Assembly (NCBI GenBank): GCA_945787555.1
Contig: CALZJG010000081.1
Coordinates: forward strand, 1-64,000
Reading direction: 5' to 3'
Length of the DNA: 64,000 nucleotides
Source of the DNA: an uncultured Chromatiaceae bacterium
GTDB lineage: Bacteria; Pseudomonadota; Gammaproteobacteria; DRLM01
Both the position numbers and the translations under genes were made by a program. Positions 44,403-53,498 of this stretch are shown piece after piece. Below the pieces are notes generated by a model. That model did no database searches and was not told where the DNA came from. It saw only the letters and a program-made list of their open reading frames with translations. Position 1 is the stretch's first letter, and each line of letters opens with the position of its first letter.

Positions 44403-45608
44403 TCAGTGCGTGTCCGGGGCGTCGCCGGACGGCGGCCTACTGGGTCTTTGGCCGGGCCCTTGCCCCGGTGCATGCGGTGCGACTGGCGCACCAGGCCGCA
44501 GTTTCATCAAATTGTCGGTGATGATTTTGTCGCCCGGTGCCAAGCCGCTGGTGACGATCCATTCATGCCCCGACCAACCGTCGGTTTCTACCGGGCGTGG
44601 TGAGACGGTGTTGTCTGCCGCCACGGTGAACACCAGCTTGCCTTGGTCATTTTGAAATAAAGCGGACTGCGGTACCAGATAAGCGAGTCGTTCGCCGACG
44701 GCGACTTGCACGCGCACAAATTGGCCTGGCAACAAGGCCAGATCGGGGTTGGGGAATTCCGCCCGTAGCGCCACTGTGCCGGTGGTGGGGTCGACCGTTG
44801 AAGCGGTGAAATTCACTTTGCCTGGGGCTTCATAGTGGTTGCCGTCCGGCAATACCAGTCGCACGTCGGTTTTGCTGCCCGCCTGGCGCAAGCGCTGCAT
44901 TTCGCTTTCGGAGAAAGCAAACCGCACCCAGATTGGATCGGTGACACTGAGAGTGGTCAACCAGCTAGAATCGCTGGCGGCGGTGACCAAGCTGCCCTCG
45001 GATTGTCGGGCGCGACCGCTCACCGCGGAGAGCGGCGCGCTGACCCGGGTGTAGGATAAATTGAGTTCGGCCTCGCGCACCGCCGCCTCGCGAGCCAGCA
45101 GTACGGCTTGCGAGGTTTGCAGCGCCGACACCGCGTCATCGTATTCCTTTTGGCTAACGGCACGTTCCTCGATCAGGGGTTTGAGGCGTGTCGCTTCGCG
45201 TCGTGCTTGTTCGATGTTGGCTTGTTCTTGCGCCAAGGCGGCACGCGCCTCGGCGAGCGCGATTTCGTAGGGTGCTTTATCGATGCTGAACAGCGTCGCG
45301 CCGGCCTTGACACGATCACCTTCCCGGTAGTGCTGACGGGTGAGCAGACCGGAAACACGGGCGCGCACCTCGATCTCCTTCGAGCCTTCGGCTTGGCCCA
45401 CCGCTTCTATGATTAGCGGTGCGTGCTGTGGCTGTATCTCGACGGCTGTCACCGGCATGGCCATGCCTAGCGTGGTGGGCGGGTTGTTAGAGGCGACCTC
45501 CTTGCCGCAGCCGCTGAACAATGCCGTCAGAGTAAGCGCGAGCAGTACGCGAGGACGAGAGGAGGGTGTGGGTTTGCTTAGGGTGGGCGTCGGGAGGGTA
45601 TCTTTCAT
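44403..45608 (-). CDS. RND efflux membrane fusion lipoprotein (AcrA-like)
   Basis: 401 residues from the ATG at 45608; the frame runs open further upstream but through the promoter/operator, so that start is rejected. Signal peptide with lipobox ALFSGC (Cys34), lipoyl half-domains (EIEVRARVSGLLTRQHYREG, DRVKAGATLFSID), a coiled-coil hairpin (AEARAALAQEQANIEQARRE), the beta-barrel domain with DPIWVRFAFSESEMQRLRQA, and a Pro/Gly-rich tail. It bridges the pump and the outer-membrane channel. First gene of the operon, 41 bp before the pump. Confidence 0.94.
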   Translation of the reverse strand: MKDTLPTPTLSKPTPSSRPRVLLALTLTALFSGCGKEVASNNPPTTLGMAMPVTAVEIQPQHAPLIIEAVGQAEGSKEIEVRARVSGLLTRQHYREGDRVKAGATLFSIDKAPYEIALAEARAALAQEQANIEQARREATRLKPLIEERAVSQKEYDDAVSALQTSQAVLLAREAAVREAELNLSYTRVSAPLSAVSGRARQSEGSLVTAASDSSWLTTLSVTDPIWVRFAFSESEMQRLRQAGSKTDVRLVLPDGNHYEAPGKVNFTASTVDPTTGTVALRAEFPNPDLALLPGQFVRVQVAVGERLAYLVPQSALFQNDQGKLVFTVAADNTVSPRPVETDGWSGHEWIVTSGLAPGDKIITDNLMKLRPGAPVAPHAPGQGPGQRPSRPPSGDAPDTH

Positions 45609-45640
45609 GGGCCGCGTCCAACAGAGTGATGAAGAGCCAG

Positions 45641-45668
45641 AGTATATACAAACACGAATGTATGTAAA
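45641..45668 (-). promoter_or_regulatory. Promoter with embedded AcrR-type operator
   Basis: On the - strand TTTACA (45663-45668), a 16-nt spacer and TATACT (45641-45646) form a near-consensus promoter 33 bp before the acrA-like start. Bases 45643-45666 (24 bp) form an imperfect palindrome: outer TATATACA and TGTATGTA arms, with the right half GAATGTATGTA identical to the right half of the E. coli AcrR operator and 18 of 24 positions matching overall (compared from memory of that operator). Repressor bound here would block RNA polymerase directly. Confidence 0.75.
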
Positions 45669-45814
45669 TAGCGGGGCCGGTGTGGCAATGGCGGCCACGG
45701 GTTCATGTCACTACCGTGGCCACCGGCGTTGGCAGGGAAGCGCGCAGTGACCCTTAAGGCGGGCTGCACGCTTTCCTAACCACAGGCAGAAGTAGGCTGG
45801 AGCGGGGTGGCGAT

Positions 45815-47980
45815 CTAGCGGACCGCCGTCCCTCCGGCAGCCAGGGCCGAGCGCGGCGGAAGGGTGAGGCTGTTTGGTGGCATCAAGGCACCGTCGGCTT
45901 GGCGTACGGCGGTGAACATGGGCGAGTCCAACACGTTCCATTGCCCCTTGAGCATGTTAGTGGGTTCATTGCCTTGGAAGGCGATATAGCTGTAGTTGCC
46001 GTAGTGCGGCAGCTTACGCGCCAGGCCGTCGAAAGCGGCGCTGTTCTCGTTACCCAACCACAGTATCACGGGGGCGTTGGGACGCCGTCCCACGACCACC
46101 ACCGAATGCGCCTTGCGCTGCATATGGGTGTCTTCGATGCTCAGTCCGTTGCCGGTCCATTTCACGCGTTGTCCTTCCAGGCTGTCGGCCAGTTGGGCGC
46201 GGTAACGATTTTCCCAGCCGAATAGCCACACCGGTTGATCGTTCGGTAATTGCTCGAGTTCCTTATCCCACATTACGGTTACGCCCGGCGCGTGGCGGGC
46301 CCAATTAAGCGCCAGGCGTTGGTAGTTGCGTTGCGAACTCAGCGGTGCTTGAGAGGGCAAGAGGATGAGCAGTTTTTCCGCCCCTAAAGCCTCACCGAGA
46401 CTGGGAGGCAATTCGCCGCGATCCAAACGCCGTAGCGTGTCGAACTCCGGGTCCACCCACACATAGCGGGGGCGTGATGGCGTACGCACGGTTACGGTCT
46501 GGCGGTGTTCATTTAAGTCGATAACGGTTTGCCAGGCATCGCGTTGATTGTCGAGTTGCACCACTAGCGGCACTTGTACGTGAAACGGGGGCGCTGCTTG
46601 GGTTTGCTCCAATTCGATATTGAGCACATAGTCTTTGCCGTCGACCTGCGTGCCGGCGGCGACCAATTTCAAGGCGGGTATGCCGGGGCGTTGTAGCCAT
46701 TGTTGGAATTGCGGTTCCAGATCGAGACCTGAGACTTGTTCGAATGCTAGGCGGATATCATTCCAACCGGCGCGCTCAAAGCGCTGCTCGCGATAGAAAC
46801 GTTGCAGACCGGCGATGAATTGCCCATCCCCCAACTGACGACGCAGCATATGAAAGACCATCAGTGATTTGTCGTAACCGACGGCTTGGCTGACATCGTC
46901 ATGGCGGCCGCGAAACTCGCGCAGCGGGAAGTCCTGCTGTTCGACGACATAGTTGGTGTAGCGTTGCAGGGCGTTGCGGCGGTAACCGGCGCCGTCGCCG
47001 GTTTGCTCTTTGAATAAGTGATCGGCCAGATAGGCGGTCAAGCCTTCTGACCAATTGCCGCTGGTGTAATCCACATACACACTGTTGCCCCACCAATTGT
47101 GCAAAATCTCATGGGGAAAGGAGCTACGCAAGATAAAGGGCAGGCGGATGACAGTCGGGCCCAGCAAGGTAAAACTGGGCATGCCGTAGCCCGATTCCCA
47201 CTGATTCTCCACCAAGGCGAACTTGGCATAGGGGTAGGGGCCCAGCAATTGGCCGTACATGTCGAGATAGCCGCCCATGGCGGCGAGATAGCGCTCGGCC
47301 AGTTGCAGGTCGGCACGCCGCAGCCACACGTAGGTGTCTATCTTGCCCACGCGTTGTTTGTACTCGTGGAAGCGCCCGCCCACCAAGTAGATTTCATCTT
47401 GCGGGTGCTGTTCTTCCCAACGATGGAGGCTGCGTGCATCATTGGATTCGACGCGTCCGCGCGTGCCCTGGCTGATGAGGGTCCAGCCCGCCGGCAGACG
47501 CGCTTCGAGGCTATAGGTCACTAATTCACCAGCCAGGTCGGGATACCAACGGCTGCCACCATCGAGATACACCCCGCTGCCGGCGATGAAACCATGGGTC
47601 GATTCCTGAGTGCGACCCACACCGGCGCTGGACTGCTCGATGGGGTGGGATATCTTGCCGGAATAACTCAGGGTGATATTGCGTTCGCCCACAGGCAGTT
47701 GCAGGCGGTACAGGGCGGGGGCGTGATTGGCGAGAGGATCCGACAGCCGTGTCAGTGTCGCCCCGCCCTCAGCGACCTCGACGGCCAGTGCGGCATGTAA
47801 GACGAATTGCCACTCACTGGGCGCGTCATCGGGCAGGGTGAGGGTGTCGCGAACCTCGATTAGGTGGGAGTCGGGGCTGAGTTCCACGCGTAGGTCGTGA
47901 TGCACGGCCGCGCCCGCAACGCTCAGATAGCAAAGGAAAAAAACCACTATCCATAGCATGCGTTGTGGTAATGACAGCAT
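45815..47980 (-). CDS. Secreted M1-family metallopeptidase
   Basis: 721 residues from the ATG at 47980, which has GGAGG nearby; the earlier in-frame start (48019) lacks one. A signal peptide (RMLWIVVFFLCYLSVAGA) precedes an N-terminal beta domain, the gluzincin domain with HEILH (290-294) and NWSEGLTAYL (Glu312 as third zinc ligand), and a C-terminal region ending in ALAAGGTAVR. M1 enzymes are aminopeptidases; the exopeptidase GxMEN-type motif is represented by the loop ESGYGMPSFTLLG, so substrate use may be atypical. It is transcribed divergently from the ChaN-PDZ gene. Confidence 0.88.
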   Translation of the reverse strand: MLSLPQRMLWIVVFFLCYLSVAGAAVHHDLRVELSPDSHLIEVRDTLTLPDDAPSEWQFVLHAALAVEVAEGGATLTRLSDPLANHAPALYRLQLPVGERNITLSYSGKISHPIEQSSAGVGRTQESTHGFIAGSGVYLDGGSRWYPDLAGELVTYSLEARLPAGWTLISQGTRGRVESNDARSLHRWEEQHPQDEIYLVGGRFHEYKQRVGKIDTYVWLRRADLQLAERYLAAMGGYLDMYGQLLGPYPYAKFALVENQWESGYGMPSFTLLGPTVIRLPFILRSSFPHEILHNWWGNSVYVDYTSGNWSEGLTAYLADHLFKEQTGDGAGYRRNALQRYTNYVVEQQDFPLREFRGRHDDVSQAVGYDKSLMVFHMLRRQLGDGQFIAGLQRFYREQRFERAGWNDIRLAFEQVSGLDLEPQFQQWLQRPGIPALKLVAAGTQVDGKDYVLNIELEQTQAAPPFHVQVPLVVQLDNQRDAWQTVIDLNEHRQTVTVRTPSRPRYVWVDPEFDTLRRLDRGELPPSLGEALGAEKLLILLPSQAPLSSQRNYQRLALNWARHAPGVTVMWDKELEQLPNDQPVWLFGWENRYRAQLADSLEGQRVKWTGNGLSIEDTHMQRKAHSVVVVGRRPNAPVILWLGNENSAAFDGLARKLPHYGNYSYIAFQGNEPTNMLKGQWNVLDSPMFTAVRQADGALMPPNSLTLPPRSALAAGGTAVR

Positions 47981-48073
47981 GCCGCCTCCGTATCGTTGGG
48001 GACCGTGCCCGACTTGCATCGCCGTGCGATGTGGGGAATTATCTCACCGGTAGGCTCCACAGGGAATGATGAC

Positions 48074-49258
48074 GTGAGATATGCTGCAACCAAGCTCCTG
48101 CTCGTCGCCGTGACCGCTGCGGTACTGGCGGCCTGTGGCACGCGGCAACACCTGCCGCACGGCCTGCATGGGCCGCATGACGCGGCGCCGCTGATTACCA
48201 CGGCGCTGCCCGCCGATGCCACACGCGTGGTGGACTTACATGCGCTACCCGAGCTTTCTAGCCTGCTGCCCAGATTGGCGGACAACAAGGTCATTTTTAT
48301 TGGCGAGACGCACGATCGGCTGGAACATCATCTGAATCAATTGGAGATCATCCGCGGCCTGCACGGAAACGGGGTCTCACTCGCGATCGGCTGTGAATGT
48401 TTTCAGCAGCCCTACCAGGCTCAGCTCGACGCTTATGTGGTCGGCGAGATAGACGAGAAGGCATTGCTGCGCCGCAGCGAATACTACAGCCGTTGGGGAC
48501 ATGATTATCGACTCTATCGGCCGATTATGGAATATGCCCGTGCTCACCGTATACCGGTGGTCGCGTTGAGTGTAGCCAGTGAAGTGACGCAAAAGGTCCG
48601 CGAGAGCGGCTGGTCCAGTTTAACGCCGCAAGATGGTATTGAGCCAGCCACATTGGAAGCGCCGGATGCGGCTTATCGGACGCGTTTGCGTGCGGCTTTC
48701 AACCGCCATCCTTGGGAGCGCGAGGCGGACTTCGAGCGCTTCGTGCAAGTGCACGGTTTATGGGAGAGTGCCATGGCGAAGGGGGCGGCAGATTATGTTA
48801 GCGCGCATCCTGAACGCAAACTGGTGGCATTGCTGGGGGCCGCGCATGTGGCGCAGGGTGTTGGTGTGCCGGCGCGTTTTCAGCGCTACTCTCCGGCCAC
48901 CTACGCCATTGTGCTCATCGATCCCGTGGGTGAGGAATTGAGCCCGAACGTGGCGGACTTTCTGTTGCTTACCTCGCCGCGCGACTTGCCGCCTCTCGGT
49001 CGCATGGGCGTCAGCCTGGAAGCCGCTGCTGACGGCGTGCGGGTGCGTATGCTCAGCAGTGACGGGGGTGCCGCGCAGGCCGGTGTGGAGCGCAATGACA
49101 CTTTGATTGCGCTGGACGGTGTAACCATACGCAACCTCGCTGATTTGAATATCGCCATGCTGGATAAGCAACCGGGTGCGACGGTGCGTGTTACGGTGCG
49201 GCGCAAATCCTGGTTGCTGCAGGAACAAGTGATGGACATGGATGTCGTGTTGCAATAG
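48074..49258 (+). CDS. ChaN-like lipoprotein with C-terminal PDZ domain
   Basis: 394 residues from the GTG at 48074, chosen because it begins a clean lipoprotein signal (LLLVAVTAAVLAACG, Cys21) and AGGGA lies upstream; the frame is open from 47996 but without a signal start there. Residues about 60-290 are a ChaN/DUF399 domain (VIFIGETHDRLEHHLNQLEI at 73, GCECFQQPYQ, VALLGAAHVAQGVGVPARFQ), a haem- or iron-binding periplasmic fold in Campylobacter ChaN. Residues about 308-394 form a PDZ domain (PPLGRMGVSLEAAADGVRVR, AQAGVERNDTLIALDGVTIR). The fusion suggests a scaffold or substrate-docking role at the membrane. Confidence 0.85.
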   Translation: MRYAATKLLLVAVTAAVLAACGTRQHLPHGLHGPHDAAPLITTALPADATRVVDLHALPELSSLLPRLADNKVIFIGETHDRLEHHLNQLEIIRGLHGNGVSLAIGCECFQQPYQAQLDAYVVGEIDEKALLRRSEYYSRWGHDYRLYRPIMEYARAHRIPVVALSVASEVTQKVRESGWSSLTPQDGIEPATLEAPDAAYRTRLRAAFNRHPWEREADFERFVQVHGLWESAMAKGAADYVSAHPERKLVALLGAAHVAQGVGVPARFQRYSPATYAIVLIDPVGEELSPNVADFLLLTSPRDLPPLGRMGVSLEAAADGVRVRMLSSDGGAAQAGVERNDTLIALDGVTIRNLADLNIAMLDKQPGATVRVTVRRKSWLLQEQVMDMDVVLQ

Positions 49259-49270
49259 AGGGGACGCACT

Positions 49271-49588
49271 ATGATGCACAGCCTACACCCCATCGTGGGC
49301 ACTTGGTATCGTCATTTGAGCAAGGGCTACGAATTTCACGTAGTAGCGATGGACGAGGCGAGTGGCTACGTCGAGATTCAACATTTTCACGGCGACCTGG
49401 AAGCGCTGGAACGCAAGGAGTGGCAGAAAATGACATTGGAAACCATCGAAGCGCCGGACAATTGGACTGGTTCCTTGGATAACGTCGAGCCGGCCGATTT
49501 CACTTATACCGATACCGACATGAGCGATGCGGAATGGGATGAATGTCTGGGCGAGTGGCATGCGTGGGACGGAGAGAAACCGCGCTGA
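49271..49588 (+). CDS. Small conserved cytoplasmic protein (DUF6763-like)
   Basis: 105 residues: LHPIVGTWYRHLSKGYEFHV, VVAMDEASGYVEIQHFHGDL, EALERKEWQKM, EAPDNWTGSLDNVEPADFTY. This acidic, Trp-rich pattern is that of a short protein widespread in gammaproteobacteria (recalled as DUF6763), without known function. No signal peptide. It starts 12 bp after the ChaN-PDZ stop, so it is co-transcribed. The second Met (49274) is an equally good start. Confidence 0.75.
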   Translation: MMHSLHPIVGTWYRHLSKGYEFHVVAMDEASGYVEIQHFHGDLEALERKEWQKMTLETIEAPDNWTGSLDNVEPADFTYTDTDMSDAEWDECLGEWHAWDGEKPR

Positions 49589-50373
49589 CCTGTCCAGACA
49601 TTGGTTCACGCGGCCACAAAAACATCATTGCGCTCTCTCTGATGGTTGCCTCATCAACACGTTTTCCAGTCGGAAGACTGGGATGAGGAGCATAGAGATG
49701 AGCAGATGTTGCATATTCCCTTTTACTACTGCCTCATTAACATGGTGGAGCTGGCCGGCAACGGCATAGTAAGGTGATGGTGTCTTGTGATGTGTAAGTC
49801 CAAAGAAATTAGAGCTTACCCATGTAGTCCAAGCGGGTTTGCTTGTCTCACAGCAACTTCGGTGCCCGGCATGAGTAGCAAGATAGGCTTGAAGAATCCT
49901 TCCCAGTAATCACTTCGCGCCCTAACTTTGAACAATGTAGTCATTATTCACTGAGCCACGGCCGAGCCAGTTTTTACTCGCCACCCGGCATCTCCCTCTT
50001 CCGTTACCTCCAGTAGCCGGCCAACCGCAACGCACACCCGTCGTGAGAACACGTCCGACGGCAAGGTGAATAGTGCACCTTTTTACTCTACAAGATCTCA
50101 CAGCGATTGGATTGGGGATTGAACACCATATTAGTCACAGGTGCAGTTTGGCAGCTGATTAGCGGTCGGTCTTGTTGATCCCAGGATAACGTAACAGAGG
50201 CCGTCATAAGCTGAGCGCTGTTTCTAATTGGTTGTGGGTGTAGGCATCTGTTAGGCGGGCCCAGCCGGACTTCGTCGATACGCGTTTTCATGGCGCGACG
50301 ATGGAGGTTTCCGGCCAAGAAATATTGACCGGGTTCAGATGATTTGAACACGACTTATTGAAAGGAGTTGCGA
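49589..50373. other. 785-bp stretch without a convincing gene
   Basis: Only short ORFs without homology or ribosome-binding sites occur here. A nested hairpin is visible at 49649-49688 (CCTCAT/ATGAGG outside, CCAGTC/GACTGG inside, GGAA loop). The 13-mer TGCCTCATCAACA (near 49647) recurs as TGCCTCATTAACA (near 49730). The last 40 bases hold the AAAGGAG ribosome-binding site of the cytochrome gene. Lower GC than the flanks; probably eroded sequence. Confidence 0.6.
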
Positions 50374-52332
50374 ATGAATGCCTACGCAATCACCAGCCCA
50401 GCAATAACTAAACTTCGGTTCCTCCGCTACGCATTGTTCCTAACGAGCTTAATCGTTGCTTTGTGGTGCGGTTGGACTGGCAGTGTCATCGCCTCGGAAG
50501 AGCGCGTCATCGACCGAATACCGTCTTATCCGACAGACGCCTTTTTACACGGACTCCAGTACGGAAGCCACGACTTCGATCAAAAAACCTTCGTGGCACG
50601 CAATTTGGGCCGCTCGCTCCCCGACTGGATAGTAGATGACATCAATGCGGAGACGGAAGATTATTACAATCTTATCGATCCGGATGGCAAACGCCTCACC
50701 TTGAGCTGCTTCAAATCGGTTAACGAGTTCACCAATTTACCCTGCTTGGTCGCCGCAAATAGGGAAGACGAAGCAAGCCTGCCTGATATCGACCTCCCAG
50801 CACCTACTCAATTGCGGAGAACCGCCACCACCGATGACGCGGTCCAACGCTCCCTGAGCTCCACCGCCTTAGAGAGTGAAGTGAATGGGAATTGGAGCGC
50901 CAGTACTGACATCATCGACATCGTGTTTTCAGGCGCGTCCATCAATGCCAGGTATGCCAATTCAGCGGATCTGGGATTTGGCCGGGATATGCATTGTCTG
51001 AGACGAGACAGCACTCATGTCGCCTGCTATGTCACCAATTACTTCCCAAGCGACACTAACGGCAATCTCGTGTTCGATTCACCGGATAGTGAGGACGCCG
51101 ATGCGGCCGTGCTGCAAGACAGTACTCAATTGGTGGCGACGGTCGCCATGGAATACTCGCCCATCTCCGAGTCGGGTACCGATCCGGTGGTGAAATTCTA
51201 TGTTTACGATGCGAATGGCAACAGAGTAGGGGCGGCGGATCTGGATGGGCTAGGTGCTCGGCCTGTTCCGCAGTTATGCATGATGTGCCATGGCGGCAGC
51301 TTGAAAGGCGACGTAAACGCGTATGGTGTCGCCGACTTCCGTACCGAAAACGACGTCAAGCTGGGTTCCAAGTTCTTGCCGTTCGACCTGGCGACGTTTA
51401 CGTTTTCGACGCTCCCCGGATATACCAAATCCGATCAGCAAGCCGCGTTCCGACTGCTCAATAAGGAGATCGTCTTGTCGACCAATCCTGGCAAGGCGAT
51501 AGAAGAGGTCATAGATGAAATGTACGAAAACGGCAACTTGGTGCAGATAGAGGACTTCGTCGTGCCAGGCTGGGATACGGATGACGCGAGTCGTGATTTC
51601 TACAGAAATGTTATCGCAAAGTCATGCCGTAGCTGCCATCTCGCCACCACCTTGAAACCGACCGCCTTGAGCGGCACCAAGGGTTTTCCTTTGCGTTTCA
51701 GAAACAAGTCCGATGTAGTCGATCGTCTAGGCAGTATTCAAGCGTTAGTGTGCTCGGCCCATGTCATGCCGCATTCATTGGTGACCTACAATAATTTTTG
51801 GTTGAGCGGCCAAAACAACCTGCTGGACACCTTCGGCAGCACCTTCGGGACCGCCGAGAACGGTTGGATCAGCAATTTATGTGACAATCCCAATGCCATC
51901 GATGGGCGGATATTGACGGGTCACATCAACCAGTTTGCAACCTCCAACGTCACGACTAGGCAGGCCACAGGGAGTTCAGCGCTCTTGTTAAATGTTCAGC
52001 AATCGACGCTTGCAGTCGATCGTACCTTCCCCGATGTCATCGAGCCCATCCTGCAAAGCAAGTGTGCTTGGTGTCACTATCCGAATAATCCGGACCGACC
52101 CGTGCCTGCGAGCCTTATCTTACAGAAAGGAGCCAGTTACGACGGCATTATGAGTTATATCACCCCTTACGACGGTGCCGGCAGCACGCTTTATGGATAT
52201 GTCAGCGGCGCCACGCCCTACATGCCTAAGAATTGTGTAGGCAAGTACTGCTTGACGAACCCGGAACTGAACTCGCTTCTGGATTGGATAAACTCGGGTG
52301 CTCCGCGAGGGCTGTTTACTCTAAACCCATAA
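50374..52332 (+). CDS. Secreted triheme c-type cytochrome
   Basis: 652 residues from the ATG at 50374 (AAAGGAG 7 nt upstream). A signal sequence (RFLRYALFLTSLIVALWCGW, cleaved near VIASEE) sends it to the periplasm. Three CxxCH haem sites are present: CMMCH (302-306), CRSCH (418-422) and CAWCH (564-568). The last lies in a module PDVIEPILQSKCAWCHYPNN, typical of class I-like cytochrome domains of the planctomycete/PPC type. The N-terminal 280 residues have no motif I know and are Asp/Asn-rich beta sequence (SPDSEDADAAVLQDS). Probably an electron carrier or a haem-bearing enzyme subunit; no partner gene is adjacent. Confidence 0.8.
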   Translation: MNAYAITSPAITKLRFLRYALFLTSLIVALWCGWTGSVIASEERVIDRIPSYPTDAFLHGLQYGSHDFDQKTFVARNLGRSLPDWIVDDINAETEDYYNLIDPDGKRLTLSCFKSVNEFTNLPCLVAANREDEASLPDIDLPAPTQLRRTATTDDAVQRSLSSTALESEVNGNWSASTDIIDIVFSGASINARYANSADLGFGRDMHCLRRDSTHVACYVTNYFPSDTNGNLVFDSPDSEDADAAVLQDSTQLVATVAMEYSPISESGTDPVVKFYVYDANGNRVGAADLDGLGARPVPQLCMMCHGGSLKGDVNAYGVADFRTENDVKLGSKFLPFDLATFTFSTLPGYTKSDQQAAFRLLNKEIVLSTNPGKAIEEVIDEMYENGNLVQIEDFVVPGWDTDDASRDFYRNVIAKSCRSCHLATTLKPTALSGTKGFPLRFRNKSDVVDRLGSIQALVCSAHVMPHSLVTYNNFWLSGQNNLLDTFGSTFGTAENGWISNLCDNPNAIDGRILTGHINQFATSNVTTRQATGSSALLLNVQQSTLAVDRTFPDVIEPILQSKCAWCHYPNNPDRPVPASLILQKGASYDGIMSYITPYDGAGSTLYGYVSGATPYMPKNCVGKYCLTNPELNSLLDWINSGAPRGLFTLNP

Positions 52333-52719
52333 CCAAGCCTTCTGGAGTGGAGAAAAGCAATACAGTGAGCACTGAGGCGGGTGTATGCGGACAGCCGCCG
52401 GCAAGGATCGGCCGGCGGCACAAACCTCGCATTAAGTCCACCGGTGTAAACCTGTCAAGGCGATGACACGCACTCACAGATGCTGTGTGGAAGGGACACA
52501 AGCCGTGTTTCGAAGAGCGGCTCGAGCGAAGAGCACGATGCTAACTGCCCAAAAGTACATGTCGATTCTGTATTGATTAACTATCTCTGCGCCTTCGTAG
52601 TGAATGTCCTGGTTCAACACAAATCTGACCTCATAATGTTCCCGAGTCCTGCTGTATGGCAGGAGCCTGGTCTATGCGGATCGAAGTAAGCAATAAATTT
52701 CTTTCACAGAAGAATACTC
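52333..52719. other. 387-bp stretch without a convincing gene
   Basis: No coding frame is supported. The only clear structure is the hairpin at 52394-52419. Confidence 0.6.
52394..52419. repeat. Perfect 9-bp inverted repeat downstream of the cytochrome gene
   Basis: GCCGCCGGC (52394-52402) pairs with GCCGGCGGC (52411-52419) across an 8-nt loop. There is no T run, so termination is uncertain; it could be an RNA-stabilising hairpin. Confidence 0.5.
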
Positions 52720-53109
52720 ATGAGAACCCGACTGTTTTCGTGCCTACTGCTCAGTCTGTGCCTTTCGGGTCCTGCAGCGGCCGAGCAGTTCCTGGTAACA
52801 ACCAGCGAGAGCCCAGGTTTTGCGGGACCGGAAGAAGTGGCCGAAGTGCTCGAGAAAGGCATCCTCCCCACTTTTGACATGCTCATGGAGCTAAAGACGA
52901 AAAAGAAGATCGTGGTTGGCGGCTTGCCGGCCGGCTCACGCACTCTCTATCTTATTATCGAGGCGGGCTCCCATGACGAGATTGACCGCATGCTGCGTGA
53001 CCTACCTGCATGGGGCGTGTTTTCATGGAAAGTGGTGCCACTACAAAGTCTGGAGGGCCGGGCGGAAATGGAGCGGCAAGTTCTCAAGTCTTTGAAGTCC
53101 TCAAACTGA
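52720..53109 (+). CDS. Secreted muconolactone-isomerase-like small protein
   Basis: 129 residues. A signal peptide (RTRLFSCLLLSLCLSGPAAA) precedes a mature domain of about 107 residues with VLEKGILPTFDMLMELKTKK, KIVVGGLPAGSRTLYLIIEA, EIDRMLRDLPAWGVFSWKVV and PLQSLEGRAEMER. The LPxWxxFxxxVxPL pattern at the end is shared with muconolactone isomerase/ferredoxin-like dimeric alpha-beta-barrel proteins. Secretion is unusual for that fold and argues against a classical catabolic isomerase. Ribosome-binding site weak (AGAAGAA). Confidence 0.65.
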   Translation: MRTRLFSCLLLSLCLSGPAAAEQFLVTTSESPGFAGPEEVAEVLEKGILPTFDMLMELKTKKKIVVGGLPAGSRTLYLIIEAGSHDEIDRMLRDLPAWGVFSWKVVPLQSLEGRAEMERQVLKSLKSSN

Positions 53110-53114
53110 CGTAA

Positions 53115-53498
53115 GAAGGCTCAAAGGCTGGCGCCGAACCAGCAGGGCAGGGTTATTGTCACTGTGCTTCGTGCCGAAAATGGTCAGCCGGGCCTGTCAA
53201 CGCCTTTACCTTATGGAATCCGGAGTCAGTGCGTATAACCGAGGGGGCTGAAAACATCTCGACCTATAATAAAACAGAGACGAGCTATCGCAGTTGGTGC
53301 AAGCTCTGCGGCGGCCATCTTTTCACCAATCATCCGACTATGGAGCTGACAGATGTGTATGCGGCGGCGATACCAGACTTTCCCTTCGAACCCAGGGTAC
53401 ACGTACACTACCATGAGACGACGCTGCATATGCACGATGGTTTGCCAAAGATGAAGGATTTGCCGGAAGAAGCGGGGGGGGCACAGGAATTTTGTTAA
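53115..53498 (+). pseudogene. GFA-family (glutathione-dependent formaldehyde-activating/CENP-V) gene remnant
   Basis: The frame is open from 53115, just after a TAA at 53112. It reads GYCHCASCRKWSAGPVNAFT (from about 53151) without any start codon before it, then CKLCGGHLFTNHP, DVYAAAIPDFPFEPRVHVHY and MHDGLPKMKDLPEEAGG. This is a GFA-domain protein with its second and third Cys zinc sites intact. The N-terminal segment of about 35-40 residues, with the first Cys pair (usually GxCxCGAV), is missing. The first in-frame start (GTG 53229) would begin after the CHCxxC site, so a functional protein is unlikely. Confidence 0.75.

Noticed and set aside
44363-44491. 43-codon N-terminal extension of the AcrB-like pump
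   Set aside because: The extension is basic, Pro/Arg-rich, overlaps the acrA-like gene and has no counterpart in the family, whose proteins begin at the MSRFFIERPIF methionine.
45609-45698. 30-codon N-terminal extension of the AcrA-like protein
   Set aside because: It would be encoded by the promoter/operator itself; the Met at 45608 gives a normal lipoprotein signal peptide.
50088-50351. 87-codon ORF on the - strand in the gene-free stretch
   Set aside because: No recognisable domain, and no ribosome-binding site upstream of its start; it lies in a region without other coding signals.
52394-52419. Rho-independent terminator of the cytochrome gene
   Set aside because: The stem is perfect but no T run follows on either strand, so only a repeat is reported.
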